Position numbers and translations under genes: made by a program. From assembly GCA_945910005.1 (NCBI GenBank), contig OX246739.1, positions 6,416,001-6,480,000 on the forward strand: a DNA stretch of 64,000 nucleotides, written 5' to 3'. Positions 1 through 12,172 of the stretch are shown in pieces; position 1 is the first letter of the stretch, and each line of letters opens with the position of its first letter. This DNA comes from Isoperla grammatica (lineage: Eukaryota; Arthropoda; Insecta; Plecoptera; Perlodidae). The notes beneath the pieces are model-generated. The model was given only the letters and a program-made list of their open reading frames with translations, was not told the DNA's origin and did not search any database.

Positions 1-3000
1 ACTTTGCCGCTCGGCCCTTTGTAATGAGTTGACGCTATAGCCTCAAACTGTAACTACATAAAAAAACTGTGTATTTGTGCCTAGAGATTTTTATTTAGAA
101 AATTAGAACGCGTTAATTTGATAACAATAATTATTGGTCGTGGAAAACCTGCAGGGAGAAATTTCCCCTCTTCCAGATGACTTGATCAGGCTGGGCCCTT
201 TAGAGCAGATGAAAGAGTACAGAGGTAAAACGAACAATATAATGAACAGAAAACTAAAAACTAAACATGAACTAAAAACTTCTACTTCTACCTACACGAC
301 TTACTAAATTTGAGTTAACAAACTGATAGCAGCTTGACACGATTATGATGATGATGATGATGATAATAATAACGATGATAACGATAAGTCTCATTGGCAA
401 CGACGATAATAGAGAACATGAGTGGGTGATTATGCCGCTAAAAACGCTACAAGACATCCATGGCCAATGCCCAAGCTAGGTTCGAACCAGTGACGCAGGG
501 ACGGCGGTTTAGTAGTAGCTACAGCTACCGCACGGGGCGCGGCGGAGATGGAAGGAAATACGTGCTGAGTAGATGCAGATCTGGATAATCTTAATAAATA
601 TCAGGTGAAATGCTCAAGTTTTGTCAGCTCATATTTGTAAATCTATATTAGACCAAAGTGTGAAGATACCTAAAGGATAAAATCCTCATTTCTTACCAAC
701 CACCGTCATATATTAATAAACTCTCGCCTCTCTTTACGCACTTTTGGTTTTACTGTTTGCGTCACGCACGTGACGCACTTTCGAAACTTTCTTGACATCA
801 GTGTGTGAAGAACTATGCACATCTCACCAACACTTTTCCACGAAACATTAGACTTTCCATTTATGAGTACCACATTTAGACATAGAATGCACGAAATGCT
901 ATGTTGTAGTGAAGATGCATATTGCATTCTGCTCGTAAGAAACTAAGGCAAGGTGATGTGATCAAGCTCAATAGGTCCATCCATACACATATCGATAAAA
1001 TGGAAATAATTCAACTCCACGACTATTGTATTCTTCCCCCCAACAACACAATCTGTCGGAATTTCAAACTACCTTCACTTCGGAGACTCCCATGCATATA
1101 AACGCCGGGTCTGCCATGTGTATGTATGGACTGCACGCCACTGTTCAAGTATCACCGCCACTGCGTCTCTCTTTTCGCACGTGGTTTCAGCGTTACGAAA
1201 ACAACGGAAACCGAATCACGGCTCCGTTTATTTGTGCGTCGCGCCGTTTCGACGCCGCTGTGTGGACGCGGCGCTTCTCAATGTATACTGAACGTGGTCG
1301 GGAACCAAATGCCACTGAATGAAGTAGATGGGATGATACCGAACCATGACCCGAAATGGATCTGATTTGCTGGCCTGCATTGCCCGATACATTGGAACAT
1401 ATGAATCTGTCGTCTCGATTGTACACCCGTTTCCGAAAGAGCTGCTATAACTATTTGGCTCGGTGACTAATGTGGCTATTCGTAATAAATCTGCAATACA
1501 AAAAGTTAAAAGTTATTAGAAATAACGTTATTTTCCAGAAAAATATGGTTAGAATTTTAAGTTGAAAAATCAAATCTTATACTAAAGCCATTGTTATTCG
1601 TGGTGTTTGATGAATATTAATAATAACTGATCTTTGGCTAAGATTTCTCTTCAGAAACGTTTCAGAAATAACCAACACGTTGACCTTTGATTAATTAATT
1701 AGTAATTTCATATTATGAGCTTTTCACTTCTGTCGTAAATAATGACAAATAACACATTTGACAACCATCCTATGTATGTGATAATTCATTTCATTGGTAT
1801 TTTGTTGTGCATTTTGACCAACAGTCATCGTGAGGATATTCATTGATGATGGTTAGCTTCAAAACTGGCCACGTTTTATAAATTTATAAATCTTCTTCCA
1901 TTAGATGATTACAACATCGTTCGGTAGCAAATTGTTTTAAAATCTTATAAGAATGTTTGAAAAACGTTGGCATAATCTAGGGACGTTTGTTACCCGGTTA
2001 CCACCCCCCCCCCCCTCCCCCCTGCGAACATCGCTTATTAATCGTTACAACTTTTAATAAAATACTAAAAGGAGTTCGTACAAGCAAAAAAACTTTGGCG
2101 CCGAGCTTTTTACAAGTAAAAATAATTTAACAGGGAAGACGTCTGGTAAGCTGAGCGGTGGGAATTGAACGGCTGGATTTGGTGGGGGGTGGAGGGGGTA
2201 GAGGGGAGGGTGGCATGGAATTAGGATACATGAGAGCGGCAGATAAGGTTTGATCATCCTCTCGAAAATGTTCATCCCTATTCTGGCCTGTCAACGGTGG
2301 CAATTAACAGACCAGCCCTATCGTGTTTATGTAAGTGAGCCTGGTTCTTGCTATAGATAACAACCACTAGTGCATGGTGAGCGAATGGTGAAAGAGAGGT
2401 TATCTCAACGCCCCAAACCTGTGAGTGTATCGTAGTCACAGTTAGGCTTCTCATTTAGACAGTCTGCAAGGACGTGACATTGTATAAATATATAAACCTA
2501 AATATGCCTGTGTGCACTTAAAAGAATGAGACCACTTGATACGTTGTCCATCACAGAACAACCTGTTCGATTACACACAGATCTAAAACATTGTTGTAGC
2601 GAAAAAGCAGAAAGTTAATGAACAGGAGAGAAACAGGATGATGAAACCAACAGGATGGGGGAGGAAATGTGGTCAGGTCAAAAGAAAATTGATAAAACAA
2701 ATCAAGTGGATGAGGGCAGTGCGAGGGAAGGCCCCCCCCCTGATCGTACATGGTACATGAATGGTCTGTTGATGGCAGATTAATAAATCATTCGAATTAA
2801 TCACTGTTACTTTATTAATTTTATGTTCATATAAAGATATCCGTTATTAATTTAATCTAGCAGATTGTGCCATAGTGATTTTTTTATATCCCAATTTTAT
2901 GTGAAAACAAATAGCTCTACGAAAATGCGTACACAGAAAGTGGCTAGATTGGAAATGTTCGTTCACTTTCCTCATTTTCCAGTACATTTTTCCAAGTAGT

Positions 3001-6000
3001 TACTCGTATGTTAGTCTTCATTGCATAAATTTACGTATACATTCTAGTAGATCTAGCATAAAAAGGATATTGAAGCGTCCCCTACGGAAAATATGATATA
3101 GTTTAATCCTCTTATGCCAACAGCGATACCCTTTGTACTTTAGCATAGAAAAGTGATTTTCGTCTCCTATTTGTGTAAATCATGGTTAATAACATCGGTT
3201 TGGAGGCGTATATGTAACATGATAATAGCACGGGCACAGTGGCGTAACCTCCCCCCCCCCTGTCACGCGTAGAGCGGCAATGAACTGTCACTCTCTATGA
3301 GGCCTAATCTAACACTTGCTGGGGGGCGTAGCGTCCAGACACCCCCCCCCCTCCCCCCCACCATCGTCTATCAACATATCGCTTATCCCCAGGGAGGGAT
3401 GGTAGAAACCACTCGACGAAACCTCACTTTACAAATAACACCATATTTTCCCAAGGGGTCTGACGCCTGTAAAAAAAATGAACTTGTTTTTTTTTTCATG
3501 GTCTTGCATAAACATTGGATGTATTGGTCGTGTGTTAAATCCTTGATCTGATAAAACTCAACACGCGTAGGAACCACCAACTGTGTTGTTTTACAAAATT
3601 AAGAAAAATAAATATTATTTAGTCTAGTCTAGAGGGTCAATTCGAGGTTTAGTACAAGGTACAAGTTTTAAACCAGTGATGCGTTCAATTTTACTTGGAG
3701 GATGAGTTGAAAACTTGAAATACATATAATCAAAGATTACAAACTCTTGGATATAATATATGAGCACAGATAACGGATTCTTGTACACAAGCTTTCTAGG
3801 GAGAATATTCAGACAAAATAATATTCCCTGAACACACAAGAGTTTCTAAGTCACAAAGCAACATACCGAGGCATAGTAAACACCACAGAAAGTTGCAACA
3901 AGTGATCAGGAGTATCTATTAGAAAGAGTTTACAAGCTCTCAACTATCCGGGTGCCTAAATATACGAGTGCGAGTGATTTATGAAGATGAAAAAACGCCA
4001 CATGACATCAATGGCACGCACGACTATCAGACCACTGCCTGTTAGATGCACTCCGTAACCTGCAGAGAACCTTAGAGGGCGCCATAAAATACTCCGCAGA
4101 ATGTACATGGGCTCGTTATGTGGTATACCATGCGGCGAGGCCGTCAAAGATTACGCACAGACTCAATATGCCCATACTTTAATACCATCATCGATCACTT
4201 AAGTCTAATCAATTAGCTATACGTTACTAAATAAGATTGATCGGACGTCAGTATTGGAATATGTTCAATTCTAGTCGCGTCCACGGTCAAAGGTCACCAG
4301 CTCCCATTTGCAATGCGCAAAAGGTCATGAAATCCAATCTTAATGGTAAAGTCGCCCACGACTTAACAATAGGGACTACGCCTTAAGAATTTGCAATACA
4401 ATATTTCATGTGATGAGACTTTATTCTTTCACAATCTCTAATTATGTTTCTCACAGTCATCAGCCATCAGCGCTGCTTAGCAAATCAGTATTCACAGAAG
4501 AAAGTATACGAGAAAGGCGTTAACAAAATTATATTCCGTGATCAAACTTAAATTGCACTTTTTACGAACACGCTTTCCTAAACAGCCCTAATAGAATTTA
4601 ACGGCTGCTATTATTTACGTTTAATATTTGCATTAAACGGGAAAGTGCCTCTTGAGAATTAAGTATACACATTTCCAAATAGGAAGACCCTGAAGTTTGA
4701 TTTACAACGTTGTTTCAATGATAATGGGCACGAGAGAATGCCAAATGTTTTTCTTTCAAACTGTATAATTTGAGTCGTGTCGAGGTCCTATTACGTTTTG
4801 ATTATACATCACAGTGATTCTGCAAGAATTTGAACTTTTTGTGATACCTCTCCATAATCATGAACAAGCGAGTAGCATTACAAACCTTAATAGGTCATAA
4901 GGTAAGTAATTTGTGAGGAGATTGCCCGCCGTAAGCAAGTTTGTGCAATTTGTAGGGTTATTGCTGGGAGGGGCGGGGGAGGGGGCGGGGGTGGAGGTGG
5001 GAGGGATACGACTACAATCCTTCATTCTGTATTAAGTAATTTGATGATTGTGACATGAACGTAAGCAATATTTAACTTGCCAAAAAGTACTGGTTGTGTT
5101 TTAGAACTTGTCACGGTTGCCGTTGGGCTGTTACGCATCTCTTGTGATGACGCTAATTGGGCGAGCGCAGCGTTGCAATCGACCCAACGAATGTTAAAAT
5201 GTTTACATGGAGCCAATTACTTGTTTTATGGTTTGTGTTTACCAATGTAATGTTTATTATCTTTGTGGACTGTGTGGCTTGGAATAATGTTTTTTATAAG
5301 AGAAAATAACAATTTCAATAAAATCACCATCGCACTGGTCAACGAATATTTTTAACCCCAGTTCAAGTATAATAGACACACTTGCTTCGCTATCCCGCAT
5401 ATTTTCCTGTAAAACACATTTTTATATCAGGGTTAGAGTAATGAGTTTGTCTCTGAACTGATCACACCTCATGTTTCTTTCCTAAAAGCTCTTTTATGAA
5501 ACCCAAAGAGCAACAATGCCAGGATAATGTAACCATCGGTCACACGGGACGTCTCAAAGAAACACTGATAATAGGATTCAAGAAACTGATCATTTGCCAA
5601 TGCTGCGATTCAAAGGAAATATCAGCTTTTCTTTGCGGATATACTTTCATCGACAGGTGGAGAAATCACCTTTGGCTCGGGATTACCCTCAGAGTATTCC
5701 CGATAGAATGTATTCAATTCAATGTAAGTTCGCGAGTAGGTAAGGCACCGTGCGTTCGTCCGTGTGCTGCTGCGTGCGGCAAAAAGTGGCATATTTGATG
5801 GTGATCGCGCGCTGTCCGCGCAGCCGATACGTGTAAAAACAGTACTCTATATTACCTCGTATTTCAACTATTTTCATGAATACAGATCACATCAACCTCT
5901 GTGACCAAAGTTCTGAACCTCTTACTGCGTATTGCCAACTAATTTTGTTTTCTTTCGATAATAACTACTTTTATTTGACGAATTTGGCGAGCCTGTCTTG

Positions 6001-6104
6001 CTGTCAGGCGTGCTCTGCGTGTTGACAGACAGCTGTTGGGGAGTCGAGTGGTCGAATGTCATCTATGTCTAGTATGTTGATGATTCTTTAATTTTAGTCT
6101 TAAA
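1..6104. other. Intergenic, no supported gene
   Basis: AT-rich DNA with only short open frames that lack codon structure, splice sites or family resemblance. It holds an ATG/ATA-rich microsatellite near 343-390, a possible tRNA-derived SINE head (about 455-540, minus), and C-rich tracts at 2004-2022, 2732-2740, 3250-3260 and 3343-3360. The two tracts around 3.2-3.4 kb sit beside GGCGTA motifs that recur with homopolymers elsewhere in the window. The last ~110 bases before 6105 are less AT-rich and are the likely 5' UTR or promoter of the THAP exon. Confidence 0.6.
455..540 (-). repeat. tRNA-derived SINE head remnant
   Basis: On the minus strand the motif GGTTCGAACC (pol III B-box consensus GGTTCGANNCC) follows a TAGCTGTAGCTAC stretch that could be a decayed A-box about 30 bases upstream. 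No tRNA cloverleaf can be closed. An old SINE head fits better than a gene. Chance occurrence of a B-box is possible. Confidence 0.35.
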
Positions 6105-6268
6105 ATGAGCGAGAAAACTAAAAGGAAATCAAAACAGAATTGTTGTGTAGTCGGGTGTAGCAACTCATATGCAAACACCTACAGAGAAGTCCAGTTGTTT
6201 CGTTTCCCCAATAAACCTTGGGAACTAGATCGCAAGCGCAAGTGGGTTCAAGCAGTCAACAGAAAAAA
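6105..6268 (+). CDS. First exon of a THAP-domain protein (partial)
   Basis: The ATG at 6105 opens 54 codons plus two bases, ending at a consensus donor (AA|GTAAGT at 6269). The peptide starts with a Lys-rich stretch, then CCVVGCSNSY, then LFRFPNKPWELDRKRKWVQAV. This is the first half of a THAP zinc finger (C-x2-4-C ... LFRFP ... R...W...): the first Cys pair, the FP motif and the Trp are in place. The second half (W-x-P ... C-x2-H-F) must lie in a later exon, which I could not find. THAP fingers bind DNA and occur both in host transcription regulators and in P-element-like transposases. An in-frame stop follows soon after the donor, so the exon only makes sense spliced. It could be a decayed transposon fragment. 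Confidence 0.7.
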
Positions 6269-9200
6269 GTAAGTTAAAGCTAGTTTAATTGTAATTTAAA
6301 AACCAACATAAATCTAGGCTTAAAGAAGACTATATTAAAAGTAGCCTAATAATTGAACGCAATAGTAGGCCTCCCTAGGGTTATGTGATGTAGGACTATA
6401 ACATTCGGTAGGCCCGAGGCTAGGCTTTTGCATTGAAAGCCTGGCAAAATACTTTTAAATCCGTAGTAAACCACTTGGTCACCATGTGCTTCCATCCTGG
6501 CGGTACGGGCGGGCGGGCTGTCTGCTAGCGCATTCCAAGCTCGCACGCACACTGCAAAGCGCGCGGGAGATAAAAATACCATTGCACGGCGAATCGGAAA
6601 ATGAGAAAAACGATGCTATGAAGTTTACGTCTCAGAGTTTGACCAGCGACAAAGTTGTAGCTACTGCATCAGGCTACACAGCCGTGCAATTAGATTTTTC
6701 GTATCTACCAACCTCTACGTTTTTACAGAAGTTTAAGTGCGATAAATACTCTTTGTTATTACTCTGGTATATTTTGTATGGGTTTTCGACTATCTAGAAA
6801 TAACGTTTGTAATGAACAAATTGGATCTAGCTTTGCTTCAAGAATGTGTGATAGTGTTACGAATATATCCTGAAATTTGTAGCTTTTTTGAGAACTTGAT
6901 GCGACATCCTTCGCTGTTTGAAGTGATCGCCGTTTCAATAGCTGCTACTGTTGACATACATAGCTTTCCCCGCCAACTTTGCCCGTTTGGGCCACGGGGC
7001 GCGCTGCCTGTATTTTAGTGGCGCGCTCAGTGGCTATCCTCCAAAACTTATATCGAAATCTTTTTCCTAGGAAGAAGCACAGATTATGAAATCTGTATTG
7101 TGTTGTCAAAATAGTCAAGTAATAGTGACAATATGAGCTGTCTGTTATCATTCTTGGATTCGGAGTAAAAATATGACTTTAAAGCGTCACAAGAGTTGTG
7201 AATTTATTTTTCGTAGTGTTGACGTAATCCAAACTTGCTAACATTCTAGCAAGTCCATCTCCCACCCTACCTTCAGTGTCTTTATATCTCAGATGCATAG
7301 TCTACGCTCTACTAAAACATCATTTAATGGATATTTACCTACAGTAATCGCCACACTGTGGCGTGATGTTCCAGATCAAATGACGTCAAGCTTTCACAAC
7401 CACATCCAGTTGTCTGTGGTTGTGTGAGACGAGGCTAAAAGCGAGAAACAGGCCGAGTCCCTCTGATTACATGTTTGTCCACGCGCTGTGTCAGGTTGCT
7501 AAGCTACCCGGTATTAACCCCTTCTCTGTGGTTTAAACACCTCAGGCAGCCGACACGAGCTAAAGCCATTGTCATCTAGACTAAGATTAAAATCATAACA
7601 TCCAAGATTACGCAAGACAGGGTTAACACAAAACCCAAACTGTAACGTAAAGGCGAGGTAATTAAATATACAATGAACCCATTTACCTCTTAGTGGGCTG
7701 GAGTCTACCGTATGAAGACGAACAAAACCTAACAATTTAATTTAATGGGATTATAAGTAAGTTTATAGGCTTTGACCTCCGTTCCCACATGTTCTCCTCG
7801 CTTCGTTGTGTTACCCCCTCCCCTCCTCAGCGCGGCCTGTTATCACGACTTGAAGTCATGTTATCGGGCGAAACTCGAGCTTGCTTCATGGCATACGTCT
7901 CATGGCTGATGTATCATGATACATACGTAGCCAGTTGGGTTCATTAGTTAAGTACGTACCGTACATTTATTTTATGATTATTTGTTGTCTACTTTCGTTT
8001 TCTAGTTATTCTAATTTGAAAAAATATACATAACAGTGAGCGCATTATATTTTGCAGGCGCACTGGTAAACCAACCTATCATGTCCTTACCATGACACTG
8101 AAAACTAGACTCACTTTCATGAGATCTTAAAAAAAAAGCCGCCCACATGCGGTAGAAATAGGTTCCGCAGGGATGCACACCCCAAACACCTCTTTAAGGG
8201 AAAAAATGAACTTCAATCTCTGGGGGCGGAATAAAAAAGATTTGTAATTAAAAAACAATTATCAAAATTCAAGAAATGCAAGGAAAAAGATGTGAAACAA
8301 ATATGAGGAATAGCGGGTACGGAAAACTTCAATAGTATTTTCCGCTTCAGCATTCGATGAGATGAGACGAGATGAGATGAGAAGGTGATTTCATCCTTTC
8401 GGACCTCCGAGAAATCTCCTCCCACCTGGGGCCCACCTGGGGCCAATGACGGGGGCTGTTTGAGCTAAGTTTGCCCATAAATAACCCCCTCGCAAACCCC
8501 CACTGCCCGACTGCCAGACAACGCTAAGGACGCCAATAAACACAGCTGGCGTGTTGCACATTTATCTGTTTAGTTTTGTTGTATAAAACTATAAGTACGG
8601 GATATTTTACAGTTTGTTTCAGAACAACTTAAATGTCAGAAAGTATATATTATGTTCATTTTATCTGGAGGTTGAGTAGTTGTTGCAGTATCGGTGCCAT
8701 CGTCTATCTTTGTGAGCAATCGACTTGTGAGTCCATTCAAAAAGTCATGGTTACCTTGATTTATAAATATAAAAATCTCCAAAACTATTCAAAAAATGAT
8801 CACGTATGCAATTAATTTTGTTGTCCCTGATCGTCCAAAAACAAATGTGAAACATATTATTAAGAAAATGAATATTTTGTTGTAAGCGAACTCATTTTCT
8901 ATGCTACCATTTGAATTGTCCGAGTCATTTTATAAAATCATAATACCTCGCAGTGTTTACTAACTGATCAATTTCAAGAGGGGTAAACGTCTCGATTAGC
9001 ACCGTTAAAAATGTGATCACACAAAATACACGTTTACATCTATATAGAGTTGAAGAATCACCACATTCGTAAACTAAATTCAATACAACTCGTAAAGTCA
9101 TAATGTTCCGGTTATTTCATGTTGTCTGTTGCTTCTGATAAGAAATGCAAATGTTTTATGGATGCCGGCATAATGCGTATATCTCCTGTCACCCACTTAT

Positions 9201-10754
9201 CTGCCACATTATTAGGAAGGAATGTCGAATAGCTGTCTTTGGTTTAATGACTTAATCAAACAATTTGTTATTTGCCTCAGTAAAAAAGTTGAAACTTAAT
9301 CTATCAGGTTTTCTTAAAAGGAACTGAATCAAAACCCTAGAATTAAAATTGTCTGTAACGTTATATTGATTAATTGGGCTGAGGTTTAGCAAAACCAATT
9401 TCATTGTATTTTTTTACGAAGAGTAATCGTGATACAAAGCCGCTGAGCAATTAAGGTTTACATCATTTTGCTATTGTTATACAAATGTGAAAAAATTAAT
9501 CATTTCGTAGTAATACTTTTTTACTCACGAATACAATGCACGTATTACTATTTTACCTTCTATTATTTGTAACGAATCCTTATTTTGTCTACAATAAAAA
9601 ATGATGTAATCGCAGTAAATTACAGTCTAAAATATTTAATCCCATACAATTTAGTTATTTTCTTTGATGCTTTACGAACGCTTATATGGAACACTTCGAC
9701 TACCGATGATGTATGGGCGATAGTGTCAGGCTATACTTATATCCCCCAGCTATTATCAAAAATACCTTCACACAATATAAGACACCAATTGATTAGTCAT
9801 TTTATCAAAATATTAGTCTCGCATCTTTTTAAATTTAGGCCACCAAACAGGACGTATGCCTACACATACACATAAGCTACTCGTTTCACCACATTTACCT
9901 TTGGAGTTACGAAGAAGTGTAATTAATTAAGTCTAGGTAGTAGTGGGTTCCTATTGGTAATTAGTCATTTATCTTACTGACCATTTGATTTCCACTGGGC
10001 GTGAACAGTGAGGTACTTCATTAGAGCACCGTATTTATATATTGCTGTCTAACTTCACCGTCATTAGAGGGCTTTAATGTCTACGAGAAGTTAAGTGATT
10101 AAAAAGAGAACAGAAAACATATTGGGAAGTTAATCATTTGAGCGGTTGCATGCACATTATCTGCACCGAATTGATACCCAATATCGTAACCATACACCAG
10201 GGCTGATTGGCTTGCTTATTAAAGAGTAGAAGGTCGACGGAACACTCTTGATGTAGTTGGGCTAGAGAGTAAATTAGCTCATTGTTCACTTCAAGTAGAG
10301 ACACATCTTGTGAGTGTGACCCGGATTAATGTTTAGTTAAATCAGACTGGAGAGAACTAAGTTACACATTTGAAATATCTGATCTAGATAAGCTAAAATA
10401 GAAGGTAAACGAGAAAAGACATCCTTGTTTCTGAATGACTATGAACGAAGTTGGAAGGGGGTAAAAAATATGTTTTTTTTCGGTAACAGAGCAAATCGCA
10501 ATGAAATTAAGGCCGAACTCTTTTAAAACTTCCATTTTTCCCAATCGTCGCACATGTTTTTTTTTTGTTTTTTTTTTAGTTCTGTTTTTTTATTTATTTT
10601 ACCGGAACATAAACCCAACTTGAAACATCTTGTTTAACCAAACCTGAACCCGAAATTAAATGTTCGAGGCCCACGTCTTGTATAATGCAACAGTAATTGG
10701 ATGGCTTATTAGAAAGTTCAAATGCTTCCAAGTTATGGCCGAGGAAAACATTAG

Positions 10755-10822
10755 CGCCAAGATTGCCGGTGGCTAGAATCAAACCCACAGCCTGGCTCAT
10801 TAGTCTCGTGGTGCGCCAACCT
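10755..10822 (-). repeat. SINE head-like remnant
   Basis: Read on the minus strand the segment has a tRNA-like layout: GTTGGCGCACCACGAGAC, then about 30 bases later GGTTTGATTC (decayed B-box). It abuts a 14-C tract on its plus-strand right. Similar tRNA-like heads occur elsewhere in the window. Too diverged to assign to a family. Confidence 0.3.
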
Positions 10823-12137
10823 CCCCCCCCCCCCCCTATGACGTCATACGTGTCAGCAACCAGCGGGCGTATGGTTTGTGGTTACAATTTCCTCTTGCAA
10901 CCCGCAGTCTTTTATCATTAAAATATGATATGTTTTCTCGATGGTCGTTTTCTCTCACCTTCACAGTTCACAGTATGCGTTCAGACCTAGGTCTTAATTA
11001 GGCCCCGATAACCACCGTGTGGCGTGTTTTTCTGTAATTTGTAACATTCCTACCGCGGCTGATTGAGCTATCTATCCCTCAAGGCGGCTTACGCATGCGC
11101 GGTATGAAACCATCGGGGCGCAAATCAACGTATTCATCAGCCGGTTCAATGACTTCATTTGCGCCACGTTGACGCTGTGTTCGGATCATCTCCTGTGTGA
11201 GATACATTGGTTGATGAAATCATGCACATGAAAAAATGCAAATATAGTATGTACGGTGGGGACGTGTAATTTGAATTTGTTTTAAATGATGTGTTGTTGC
11301 TATAAACATCCATACAAATGATTAACTTTGGAAATTAGTACGTATTTTACCCTTAGCAACTATGTCCTATTCAGTTACTTATATCTCAACAACGAGATAT
11401 TCCACAATCCTGCAGATGGTTTTATTTCGTTTGAATAGCTCACTTGACAGAGCTTACAAAGTTTCATGTAAATCGGTTCAAGTACTACAGCACTGCAAAC
11501 ATTGAAGCTTTCAGCGTTGTCAATCTATTTTACTACACGGTAACGCACACATGCAGTAGCTAGAGTGAACGAGTCGACAAAACAAGTTGCTTCATCTAAT
11601 ATACTATAAACGTGCCACATTAATTTTGTTGATATATTTTACAACTTTTCCCCTTCCATTGTATTAAACGTTTTAGACATAAAGAGAACATTAACTGAAA
11701 AGCGAAAGATGTTTTTCAATTTAGTTTCCAATTAATAACTGTCGTACGGAATGAAGGTGATTGGTGTAACTAATTCATGCATTTATTGCTTCCAACATAT
11801 GTTTAAGTCATTGTACAGGTCCCAAGTTATTACTGCACTTAATTATCTCTTAGAGGCGTCTTGCAGTTTGGCGTCTTGTCTTAGTTTCACAGGCAAGGTT
11901 GGATGTTTCAAGTAATTACAGACAAGAATGTTCCGTGAATGATGCACTCATTTGTGAAGTGGAGGGTAACTCGTATACAGTTTATTAGGATTCTGATTTC
12001 CAGATTAAGTAATTAACTAATTAATTAATTTGGTCAAAAAATAATGTAGTAAATATATTATGGCCCGATGCTATGTGATTGGACACTTGCTTTCGTCGAT
12101 TTCAAGAAACTTCTCCGACTGAATTTGAACCCAGGTA

Positions 12138-12172
12138 TCCCGCTTGCCGGGCGGAAAGCCCGGCAAGCGGGA
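12138..12172. repeat. GC-rich perfect hairpin
   Basis: Fifteen bases (12138-12152) are perfectly reverse-complementary to 12158-12172 around a five-base GGAAA loop. The stem is much more GC-rich than its surroundings. A TTTGAACCC motif just upstream (12124-12132) resembles a reversed B-box, so the hairpin may sit within a tRNA-derived element. Function unknown. Confidence 0.8.
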
